From Sphaerolaimus hirsutus (Eukaryota > Nematoda > Chromadorea > Monhysterida > Sphaerolaimidae): 64,000 nucleotides of DNA. Shown in pieces: positions 13,044 to 23,760 of this stretch. How positions within the stretch are numbered: the first letter of the stretch is position 1; each line of letters opens with the position of its first letter. Location of the stretch: NCBI GenBank assembly GCA_964036195.1, contig CAXIWS010000476.1, positions 124,001-188,000 on the forward strand, written 5' to 3'. Below the pieces are notes generated by a model. The model was not told the origin of the DNA. It was given only the letters and a program-made list of their open reading frames with translations, and ran no database searches. The translations under genes were made by a program, and so were the position numbers.

Positions 13044-16000
13044 TCTGGCCGATTGAATCACGATTCACGCCTTAACCATTCTTGGGAAAGGTGGTAGACA
13101 TGCACTGTTGCGTAGCTGAGATTGTGCTCTATCAAAATCTACAAATGTTTTGGTGTGTTTGCCATAGCCACTTTATACCTAAGAAACAAAAATGTGAATA
13201 AATGTCAATTCTGGCTGATTGAATCACGATTCATGCCTTGACCATTCTTGGGAAAGGTGGTAGACATGCACCGTTGCGTAACTAATATTGTGCTCTATCA
13301 AAATCTACAAACGTTTTGGTGTGTTTGCCATAGCCACTTTATAACTAAGAAACAAAAACGTGAAGAAATGTCTATTCTGGCCGATTGAATCACGATTCAC
13401 GCCTTAACCATTCTTGGGAAAGGTGGTAGACATGCACCATTGCGTAGCTGAGATTGTGTTCTATCAAAATCTACAAACGTTTTGGTGTGTTTGCCATAGC
13501 CACTTTATACCTAAGAAACAAAAACTTGAATAAATGTCAATTCTGGCCGATTGAATCACGATTCACGCCATAACCATTCTTGGGAAGGGCGGTAGACATG
13601 CAAAGTTGCGTAGCTGAGATTGTGCTCTATCAAAATCTACAAATGTTTTGGTGTGTTTGCCATAGCCACTTTATACCTAAGAAACAAAAACGTGAATAAA
13701 TGTCAATTCTGGCTGATTGAATCACGATTCACGCCTTAACCATTCTTGGGAAAGGTGGTAGACATGCATCATTGCGTAGCTGAGATTGTGCTCTATCAAA
13801 ATCTACAAACGTTTTGGTGTGTTTGCCATCGCCACTTTATACCTAAGAAACAAAAACTTGAATAAATGTCAATTCTGGCCGATTGAATCACGATTCACGC
13901 CTTAACCATTCTTGGGAAGGGCGGTAGACATGCAAAGTTGCGTAGCTGAGATTGTGCTCTATCAAAATCTACAAATGTTTTGGTGTGTTTGCCATAGCCA
14001 CTTCATACCTAAGAAACAAAAACGTGAATAAATGTCAATTCTGGCTGATTGAATCACGATTCACGCCCTCACCATTCTTGGGAAAGGTGGTAGACATGCA
14101 CCATTGCGTAGCTGAGATTGTGTTCTATCAAAATCTACAAACGTTTTGGTGTGTTTGCCATAGCCACTTTATACCTAAGAAACAAAAACTTGAATAAATG
14201 TCAATTCTGGCCGATTGAATCACGATTCACGCCTTAACCATTCTTGGGAAGGGCGGTAGACATGCAAAGTTGCGTAGCTGAGATTGTGCTCTATCAAAAT
14301 CTACAAATGTTTTGGTGTGTTTGCCATAGCCACTTTATACCTAAGAAACAAAAACGTGAATAAATGTCAATTCTGGCTGATTGAATCACGATTCACGCCT
14401 TAACCATTCTTGGGAAAGGTGGTAGACATGCATCATTGCGTAGCTGAGATTGTGCTCTATCAAAATCTACAAACGTTTTGGTGTGTTTGCCATAGCCACT
14501 TTATACCTAAGAAACAAAAACTTGAATAAATGTCAATTCTGGCTGATTGAATCACGATTCACGCCTTAACCATTCTTGGGAAGGGCGGTAGACATGCAAA
14601 GTTGCGTAGCTGAGATTGTGCTCTATCAAAATCTACAAATGTTTTGGTGTGTTTGCCATAGTCACTTTATACCTAAGAAACAAAAACGTGAATAAATGTC
14701 AATTCTGGCTGATTGAATCACGATTCACGCCCTCACCATTCTTGGGAAAGGTGGTAGACATGCACCATTGCGTAGCTGAGATTGTGTTCTATCAAAATCT
14801 ACAAATGTTTTGGTGTGTTTGCCATAGCCACTTTATAACTAAGAAACAAAAACGTGAAGAAATGTCTATTCTGGCCGATTGAATCACAATTCACGCCTTA
14901 ACCATTCTTGGGAAAGGTGGTAGACATGCACCATTGCGTAGCTGAGATTGTGTTCTATCAAAATCTACAAACGTTTTGGTGTGTTTGCCATAGCCACTTT
15001 ATACCTAAGAAACAAAAACTTGAATAAATGTCAATTCTGGCCGATTGAATCACGATTCACGCCTTAACCATTCTTGGGAAGGGCGGTAGACATGCAAAGT
15101 TGCGTAGCTGAGATTGTGCTCTATCAAAATCTACAAATGTTTTGGTGTGTTTGCCATAGCCACTTTATACCTAAGAAACAAAAACGTGAATAAATGTCAA
15201 TTCTGGCTGATTGAATCACGATTCACGCCTTAACCATTCTTGGGAAAGGTGGTAGACATGCATCATTGCGTAGCTGAGATTGTGCTCTATCAAAATCTAC
15301 AAACGTTTTGGTGTGTTTGCCATAGCCACTTTATACCTAAGAAACAAAAACTTGAATAAATGTCAATTCTGGCTGATTGAATCACGATTCACGCCTTAAC
15401 CATTCTTGGGAAGGGCGGTAGACATGCAAAGTTGCGTAGCTGAGATTGTGCTCTATCAAAATCTACAAATGTTTTGGTGTGTTTGCCATAGCCACTTTAT
15501 ACCTAAGAAACAAAAATGTGAATAAATGTCAATTCTGGCTGATTGAATCACAATTCACGCCCTCACCATTCTTGGGAAAGGTGGTAGACATGCACCATTG
15601 CGTAGCTGAGATTGTGTTCTATCAAAATCTACAAACGTTTTGGTGTGTTTGCCATAGCCACTTTATAACTAAGAAACAAAAACGTGAAGAAATGTCTATT
15701 CTGGCCGATTGAATCACAATTCACGCCTTAACCATTCTTGGGAAAGGTGGTAGACATGCACCATTGCGTAGCTGAGATTGTGTTCTATCAAAATCTACAA
15801 ACGTTTTGGTGTGTTTGCCATAGCCACTTTATACCTAAGAAACAAAAACTTGAATAAATGTCAATTCTGGCCGATTGAATCACGATTCACGCCTTAACCA
15901 TTCTTGGGAAGGGCGGTAGACATGCAAAGTTGCGTAGCTGAGATTGTGCTCTATCAAAATCTACAAATGTTTTGGTGTGTTTGCCATAGCCACTTTATAC

Positions 16001-19000
16001 CTAAGAAACAAAAACGTGAATAAATGTCAATTCTGGCTGATTGAATCACGATTCACGCCTTAACCATTCTTGGGAAAGGTGGTAGACATGCATCATTGCG
16101 TAGCTGAGATTGTGCTCTATCAAAATCTACAAACGTTTTGGTGTGTTTGCCATAGCCACTTTATACCTAAGAAACAAAAACTTGAATAAATGTCAATTCT
16201 GGCTGATTGAATCACGATTCACGCCTTAACCATTCTTGGGAAGGGCGGTAGACATGCAAAGTTGCGTAGCTGAGATTGTGCTCTATCAAAATCTACAAAT
16301 GTTTTGGTGTGTTTGCCATAGTCACTTTATACCTAAGAAACAAAAACGTGAATAAATGTCAATTCTGGCTGATTGAATCACGATTCACGCCCTCACCATT
16401 CTTGGGAAAGGTGGTAGACATGCACCATTGCGTAGCTGAGATTGTGTTCTATCAAAATCTACAAATGTTTTGGTGTGTTTGCCATAGCCACTTTATAACT
16501 AAGAAACAAAAACGTGAAGAAATGTCTATTCTGGCCGATTGAATCACAATTCACGCCTTAACCATTCTTGGGAAAGGTGGTAGACATGCACCATTGCGTA
16601 GCTGAGATTGTGTTCTATCAAAATCTACAAACGTTTTGGTGTGTTTGCCATAGCCACTTTATACCTAAGAAACAAAAACTTGAATAAATGTCAATTCTGG
16701 CCGATTGAATCACGATTCACGCCTTAACCATTCTTGGGAAGGGCGGTAGACATGCAAAGTTGCGTAGCTGAGATTGTGCTCTATCAAAATCTACAAATGT
16801 TTTGGTGTGTTTGCCATAGCCACTTTATACCTAAGAAACAAAAACGTGAATAAATGTCAATTCTGGCTGATTGAATCACGATTCACGCCTTAACCATTCT
16901 TGGGAAAGGTGGTAGACATGCATCATTGCGTAGCTGAGATTGTGCTCTATCAAAATCTACAAACGTTTTGGTGTGTTTGCCATAGCCACTTTATACCTAA
17001 GAAACAAAAACTTGAATAAATGTCAATTCTGGCTGATTGAATCACGATTCACGCCTTAACCATTCTTGGGAAGGGCGGTAGACATGCAAAGTTGCGTAGC
17101 TGAGATTGTGCTCTATCAAAATCTACAAATGTTTTGGTGTGTTTGCCATAGCCACTTTATACCTAAGAAACAAAAATGTGAATAAATGTCAATTCTGGCT
17201 GATTGAATCACAATTCACGCCCTCACCATTCTTGGGAAAGGTGGTAGACATGCACCATTGCGTAGCTGAGATTGTGTTCTATCAAAATCTACAAACGTTT
17301 TGGTGTGTTTGCCATAGCCACTTTATAACTAAGAAACAAAAACGTGAAGAAATGTCTATTCTGGCCGATTGAATCACGATTCACGCCTTAACCATTCTTG
17401 GGAAAGGTGGTAGACATGCACCATTGCGTAGCTGAGATTGTGTTCTATCAAAATCTACAAACGTTTTGGTGTGTTTGCCATAGCCACTTTATACCTAAGA
17501 AACAAAAACTTGAATAAATGTCAATTCTGGCCGATTGAATCACGATTCACGCCTTAACCATTCTTGGGAAGGGCGGTAGACATGCAAAGTTGCGTAGCTG
17601 AGATTGTGCTCTATCAAAATCTACAAATGTTTTGGTGTGTTTGCCATAGCCACTTTATACCTAAGAAACAAAAACGTGAATAAATGTCAATTCTGGCTGA
17701 TTGAATCACGATTCACGCCTTAACCATTCTTGGGAAAGGTGGTAGACATGCATCATTGCGTAGCTGAGATTGTGCTCTATCAAAATCTACAAACGTTTTG
17801 GTGTGTTTGCCATAGCCACTTTATACCTAAGAAACAAAAATGTGAATAAATGTCAATTCTGGCTGATTGAATCACGATTCATGCCTTGATCATTCTTGGG
17901 AAAGGTGGTAGACATGCACCGTTGCGTAGCTAATATTGTGCTCTATCAAAATCTACAAACGTTTTGGTGTGTTTGCCATAGCCACTTTATAACTAAGAAA
18001 CAAAAACGTGAAGAAATGTCTATTCTGGCCGATTGAATCACGATTCACGCCTTAACCATTCTTGGGAAGGGTGGTAGACATGCAAAGTTGCATAGCTGAG
18101 ATTGTGCTCTATCAAAATCTACAAATGTTTTGGTGTGTTTGCCATAGCCACTTTATACCTAAGAAACAAAAACGTGAATAAATGTCAATTCTGGCTGATT
18201 GAATCACGATTCACGCTTAACCATTCTTGGGAAAGGTGGTAGACATGCATCATTGCGTAGCTGAGATTGTGCTCTATCAAAATCTACAAACGTTTTGGTG
18301 TGTTTGCCATAGCCACTTTACACCTAAGAAACAAAAACGTGAAGAAATGTCTATTCTGGCCGATTGAATCACGATTCACGCCTTAACCATTCTTGGGAAA
18401 GGTGGTAGACATGCACTGTTGCGTAGCTGAGATTGTGCTCTATCAAAATCTACAAATGTTTTGGTGTGTTTGCCATAGCAACTTTATACCTAAGAAACAA
18501 AAATGTGAATAAATGTCAATTCTGGCTGATTGAATCATGATTCATGCCTTGACCATTCTTGGGAAAGGTGGTAGACATGCACCGTTGCGTAGCTAATATT
18601 GTGCTCTATCAAAATCTACAAACGTTTTGGTGTGTTTGCCATAGCCACTTTATACCTAAGAAACAAAAACTTGAATAAATGTCAATTCTGGCCGATTGAA
18701 TCACGATTCACGCCTTAACCATTCTTGGGAAGGGTGGTAGACATGCAAAGTTGCGTAGCTGAGATTGTGCTCTATCAAAATCTACAAATGTTTTGGTGTG
18801 TTTGCCATAGCCACTTTATACCTAAGAAACAAAAACGTGAATAAATGTCAATTCTGGCTGATTGAATCACGATTCACGCTTAACCATTCTTGGGAAAGGT
18901 GGTAGACATGCATCATTGCGTAGCTGAGATTGTGCTCTATCAAAATCTACAAACGTTTTGGTGTGTTTGCCATAGCCACTTTACACCTAAGAAACAAAAA

Positions 19001-20254
19001 CGTGAAGAAATGTCTATTCTGGCCGATTGAATCACGATTCACGCCTTAACCATTCTTGGGAAAGGTGGTAGACATGCACTGTTGCGTAGCTGAGATTGTG
19101 CTCTATCAAAATCTACAAATGTTTTGGTGTGTTTGCCATAGCCACTTTATACCTAAGAAACAAAAATGTGAATAAATGTCAATTCTGGCTGATTGAATCA
19201 CGATTCATGCCTTGACCATTCTTGGGAAAGGTGGTAGACATGCACCGTTGCGTAGCTAATATTGTGCTCTATCAAAATCTACAAACGTTTTGGTGTGTTT
19301 GCCATAGCCACTTTATAACTAAGAAACAAAAACGTGAAGAAATGTCTATTCTGGCCGATTGAATCACGATTCACGCCTTAACCATTCTTGGGAAAGGTGG
19401 TAGACATGCACCATTGCGTAGCTGAGATTGTGTTCTATCAAAATCTACAAACGTTTTGGTGTGTTTGCCATAGCCACTTTATACCTAAGAAACAAAAACT
19501 TGAATAAATGTCAATTCTGGCCGATTGAATCACGATTCACGCCATAACCATTCTTGGGAAGGGCGGTAGACATGCAAAGTTGCGTAGCTGAGATTGTGCT
19601 CTATCAAAATCTACAAATGTTTTGGTGTGTTTGCCATAGCCACTTTATACCTAAGAAACAAAAACGTGAATAAATGTCAATTCTGGCTGATTGAATCACG
19701 ATTCACGCCTTAACCATTCTTGGGAAAGGTGGTAGACATGCATCATTGCGTAGCTGAGATTGTGCTCTATCAAAATCTACAAACGTTTTGGTGTGTTTGC
19801 CATAGCCACTTTATACCTAAGAAACAAAAACTTGAATAAATGTCAATTCTGGCCGATTGAATCACGATTCACGCCTTAACCATTCTTGGGAAGGGCGGTA
19901 GACATGCAAAGTTGCGTAGCTGAGATTGTGCTCTATCAAAATCTACAAATGTTTTGGTGTGTTTGCCATAGCCACTTCATACCTAAGAAACAAAAACGTG
20001 AATAAATGTCAATTCTGGCTGATTGAATCACGATTCACGCCCTCACCATTCTTGGGAAAGGTGGTAGACATGCACCATTGCGTAGCTGAGATTGTGCTCT
20101 ATCAAAATCTACAAACGTTTTGGTGTGTTTGCCATAGCCACTTTATACCTAAGAAACAAAAACTTGAATAAATGTCAATTCTGGCTGATTGAATCACGAT
20201 TCACGCCTTAACCATTCTTGGGAAGGGCGGTAGACATGCAAAGTTGCGTAGCTG
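12040..20254 (+). repeat. Higher-order satellite duplication, offset 5974 bp
   Basis: About 12040-14280 is repeated at about 18014-20254, offset 5974 bp (36 monomers less two one-base deletions). Paired markers are ttgcATAgc near 12111/18085, cgcttaacc at 12240/18214 and 12903/18877, gcAactttat in the next monomers, and cacttCataccta near 14002/19976. The repeat flanks the 1660-bp block rather than including it. Confidence 0.85.
14200..17840 (+). repeat. 10-mer (1660 bp) / 5-mer (830 bp) higher-order repeat
   Basis: From about 14200 to 17840 the sequence repeats at 1660 bp with almost no change, giving a little over two copies. Markers are gTcactttat plus CCCTCACC in the monomers at 14616 and 16276, and the variant pair at 15446 and 17106. 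Within each 1660-bp unit the halves resemble one another at 830 bp with a few differences, so a 5-mer was duplicated first and the 10-mer afterwards. The 830-bp unit recurs near 21420 and 22250 (shared ctaGaaacg variant) and its frame is cut by element 1. Confidence 0.88.
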
Positions 20255-21250
20255 AGATTGTGCTCTATCAAAATTTACAAATGTTTTGGTGTGTTTGCCA
20301 TAGTCACTTTATACCTAAGAAACAAAAACGTGAATAAATGTCAATTCTGGCTGATTGAATCACGATTCACGCCTTAACCATTCTTGGGAAGGGCGGTAGA
20401 CATGCAAAGTTGCGTAGCTGAGATTGTGCTCTATCAAAATTTACAAACGTTTTGGTGTGTTTGCCATAGCCACTTTATACCTAAGAAACAAAAACTTGAA
20501 TAAATGTCAATTCTGGCCGATTGAATCACGATTCACGCCTTAACCATTCTTGGGAAGGGCGGTAGACATGCAAAGTTGCGTAGCTGAGATTGTGCTCTAT
20601 CAAAATCTACAAATGTTTTGGTGTGTTTGCCATAGCCACTTCATACCTAAGAAACAAAAACGTGAATAAATGTCAATTCTGGCTGATTGAATCACGATTC
20701 ACGCCCTCACCATTCTTGGGAAAGGTGGTAGACATGCACCATTGCGTAGCTGAGATTGTGCTCTATCAAAATCTACAAACGTTTTGGTGTGTTTGCCATA
20801 GCCACTTTATACCTAAGAAACAAAAACTTGAATAAATGTCAATTCTGGCTGATTGAATCACGATTCACGCCTTAACCATTCTTGGGAAGGGCGGTAGACA
20901 TGCAAAGTTGCGTAGCTGAGATTGTGCTCTATCAAAATTTACAAATGTTTTGGTGTGTTTGCCATAGTCACTTTATACCTAAGAAACAAAAACGTGAATA
21001 AATGTCAATTCTGGCTGATTGAATCACGATTCACGCCTTAACCATTCTTGGGAAGGGCGGTAGACATGCAAAGTTGCGTAGCTGAGATTGTGCTCTATCA
21101 AAATTTACAAATGTTTTGGTGTGTTTGCCATAGTCACTTTATACCTAAGAAACAAAAACGTGAATAAATGTCAATTCTGGCTGATTGAATCACGATTCAC
21201 GCCCTCACCATTCTTGGGAAAGGTGGTAGACATGCATCATTGCGTAGCTG
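19926..21250 (+). repeat. 4-mer (664 bp) higher-order tandem duplication
   Basis: The stretch from 19926 to about 20589 is followed by a near-identical copy beginning at 20590. Both carry the cacttCatacc variant, CCCTCACC, and the aaaTttacaaa variant. The second copy is followed by a further partial copy with gTcactttat at about 21130. This indicates a very recent four-monomer tandem duplication. Confidence 0.82.
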
Positions 21251-22460
21251 AGATTGTGCTCTATCAAAATCTACAAACGTTTTGGTGTGTTTGCCATAGC
21301 CACTTTATACCTAAGAAACAAAAACTTGAATAAATGTCAATTCTGGCTGATTGAATCACAATTCACGCCTTAACCATTCTTGGGAAGGGCGGTAGACATG
21401 CAAAGTTGCGTAGCTGAGATTGTGCTCTATCAAAATCTACAAATGTTTTGGTGTGTTTGCCATAGCCACTTTATACCTAAGAAACAAAAACGTGAATAAA
21501 TGTCAATTCTGGCTGATTGAATCACGATTCACGCCCTCACCATTCTTGGGAAAGGTGGTAGACATGCACCATTGCGTAGCTGAGATTGTGTTCTATCAAA
21601 ATCTAGAAACGTTTTGGTGTGTTTGCCATAGCCACTTTATAACTAAGAAACAAAAACGTGAAGAAATGTCTATTCTGGCCGATTGAATCACGATTCACGC
21701 CTTAACCATTCTTGGGAAAGGTGGTAGACATGCACCATTGCGTAGCTGAGATTGTGTTCTATCAAAATCTACAAACGTTTTGGTGTGTTTGCCATAGCCA
21801 CTTTATACCTAAGAAACAAAAACTTGAATAAATGTCAATTCTGGCCAATTGAATCACGATTCACGCCTTAACCATTCTTGGGAAGGGCGGTAGACATGCA
21901 AAGTTGCGTAGCTGAGATTGTGCTCTATCAAAATCTACAAATGTTTTGGTGTGTTTGCCATAGCCACTTTATACCTAAGAAACAAAAACGTGAATAAATG
22001 TCAATTCTGGCTGATTGAATCACGATTCACGCCTTAACCATTCTTGGGAAAGGTGGTAGACATGCATCATTGCGTAGCTGAGATTGTGCTCTATCAAAAT
22101 CTACAAACGTTTTGGTGTGTTTGCCATAGCCACTTTATACCTAAGAAACAAAAACTTGAATAAATGTCAATTCTGGCTGATTGAATCACAATTCACGCCT
22201 TAACCATTCTTGGGAAGGGCGGTAGACATGCAAAGTTGCGTAGCTGAGATTGTGCTCTATCAAAATCTACAAATGTTTTGGTGTGTTTGCCATAGCCACT
22301 TTATACCTAAGAAACAAAAACGTGAATAAATGTCAATTCTGGCTGATTGAATCACGATTCACGCCCTCACCATTCTTGGGAAAGGTGGTAGACATGCACC
22401 ATTGCGTAGCTGAGATTGTGTTCTATCAAAATCTAGAAACGTTTTGGTGTGTTTGCCATA

Positions 22461-22465
22461 GCCAC
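22461..22465 (+). repeat. Target site duplication GCCAC, left copy (element 1)
   Basis: GCCAC directly precedes the TGTGATGAAG terminus and is repeated at 34945-34949 directly after the other terminus. Removing the element plus one copy restores a normal satellite monomer (catagccac followed by tttataacta). Confidence 0.95.
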
Positions 22466-23718
22466 TGTGATGAAGCCACCGAAGTCAGCGTCTTCTACCA
22501 CCGAATCCGGCTGCTTCAAGACCGTAGTGAGAAACGGCCTTTAGAGTGGTTGATTTCCCGTTGTTGCCGAACGTCCACTTGTCGACAGCCAAGTTGAGTT
22601 TATTTCGTAGTTGTGTGTTGAAAAGGGGTTTCGAGATTGTGTCAGGTACTTTATTTTGATCAGATACAGCGTGTTACAAAAGCGCAAAGCCTAGCGAGCT
22701 TCCTAGTCGAAGTTTCTATCGCTAGCTTATTTTGTTCACTTGGGGTGGGTCCGCAGACTGAAGTAAAAACTTTCAAAGTAACTAAGACACGGAAATCATG
22801 TAGAAAAACAGCTACAGTAATTTCCTAATACAAATACACAAATAAGTCATAAATGCAACAAATAAATACATCTAGCCGAAACAGTTGCCTCATACTGTGC
22901 GGGCATACATTCAAATACTTATGGTAAAGAAATACCAGGTACAAATTGGGTTAATAGAAAAACTATTAATCTTACGAGGCGCGAAGTCGGCAAACTCGGC
23001 CGATTTACTAATTTGGTTCAATTTGTCAGAAAACATTGACGCACCTTGGAACTAATAAAATAGGGTTTGAAACTGTAAATAGTAGTGTAAATGTTCCTAA
23101 TGACGTAAATAGAATAAGGTATATTCAACATGATAATAATAATCACTTCCTGGAAACGTATGTTGAATAATCTAGCAAATTGGGACTTATTTGAGGTAAA
23201 TGGGTATTGTAATTGAGCAGAGTTTATAATATATTCGATTGAGCAAGGTATTATAATTATTAAGTAAATATAAATAGTTGTGAACAGGGTTATGACAATT
23301 ATACCTATGCGAAGGGCTTTGTAAAGTAAATGCTAGTTGCACGCAGGGCACCATTTCTCTATTAGGACGCTGGCCTAGATAATTACGCAGCACGTAAATA
23401 TTTACAAGATTTGACTTTTGTAAACTGCAAGTAAACTATGCAAATGTATGTATAATCATGATCAGAAAATTACGGCGAGTTGAATGAGCCTAATTTTATA
23501 TTAATACACCTAATAATAACATATTTGACTTTTTAACCTAAACATTCCACATAAACATACCAATAACTTACAATACACTTTCCCAATTAAATATTCTCCA
23601 TGGATAAATAATATAGTGCATAAAAGTAAATTAGTGCAAATAAGTAAATGTGCAAATATGAGCCTAATTATCAATTCTCTGTATTTCTTTATCCATCCAT
23701 TTTGCCACGGTCAGCACA
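22466..23718 (-). repeat. 3' LTR of element 1 (1253 bp)
   Basis: Matches 33692-34944 over its whole length with one difference. In the sense of the element it begins TGTGCTGACC and ends TCATCACA, giving TGTG/CACA short terminal inverted repeats. It is AT-rich relative to the internal region. A sense-strand AATAAA lies at 22655-22650 and a TATAAA at 23228-23223. Small open frames inside it (63 and 68 codons) occur in both LTRs only because the LTRs are identical; I do not regard them as genes. Confidence 0.95.
22650..22655 (-). promoter_or_regulatory. Candidate poly(A) signal AATAAA in 3' LTR, element 1
   Basis: The sense strand reads AATAAAG here, about 185 bp before the end of the LTR, a plausible place for the R/U5 border. 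A second AATAAA lies nearer the LTR end (near 22600). The choice is positional inference only. Confidence 0.35.
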
Positions 23719-23732
23719 CTCCGGGCGGAAGA

Positions 23733-23759
23733 GTTGCTGCACCCCGTTGTTGCAGCAAC
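23733..23759 (-). other. Perfect 9-bp hairpin between env stop and 3' LTR, element 1
   Basis: GTTGCTGCA and TGCAGCAAC form a perfect 9-bp inverted repeat around a 9-nt loop, starting just after the env stop codon. It occupies most of the 42-bp gap between the env stop and the LTR, where a polypurine tract would be expected. It is identical in element 2 at 41291-41317. Function is unknown; it may help place second-strand priming or 3' processing. Confidence 0.6.
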
Positions 23760-23760
23760 G

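Larger units (their letters stand above)
1..22465 (+). repeat. Tandem satellite array, 166-bp monomer, left block
   Basis: About 135 head-to-tail monomers fill this stretch with no other sequence. The period is 166 bp: equivalent positions recur at 166-bp steps and multiples (664, 830, 1660). Some monomers are 165 bp because one C is lost in the segment reading cgccttaacc (for example at 3617, 4114, 4777, 6270, 6767, 7430). Typical landmarks in each monomer are GTGGTAGACATGC, TTGCGTAGCTGAG, GTTTTGGTGTGTTTGCCATAG and a 14-nt dyad TGAATCACGATTCA. Monomers differ mainly at a few linked sites (cacc/caaag/catc after GACATG; cgtgaat/cttgaat/cgtgaag), which reveals higher-order blocks. The 81-88 codon open frames seen here are chance frames: 166 is not a multiple of 3, so the frame changes at every monomer. 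The array runs off the left edge of the window. The final GCCAC (22461-22465) is the target duplication of element 1. Confidence 0.98.

Noticed and set aside
1-22465. CRISPR array or similar repeat-spacer system
   Set aside because: Repeats are contiguous 166-bp units without unique spacers, in a eukaryotic retrotransposon context.
22250-22597. 115-codon frame running from satellite into the LTR
   Set aside because: It spans the insertion boundary of element 1, so it is a chance fusion of satellite and LTR sequence.
23187-23393. Small frames within the LTRs (also 22637-22828, 40172-40420, 40611-40916 and their partners)
   Set aside because: Present twice only because LTR pairs are identical. 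Low-complexity, AT-rich translations with no support between elements 1 and 2 at the same length.
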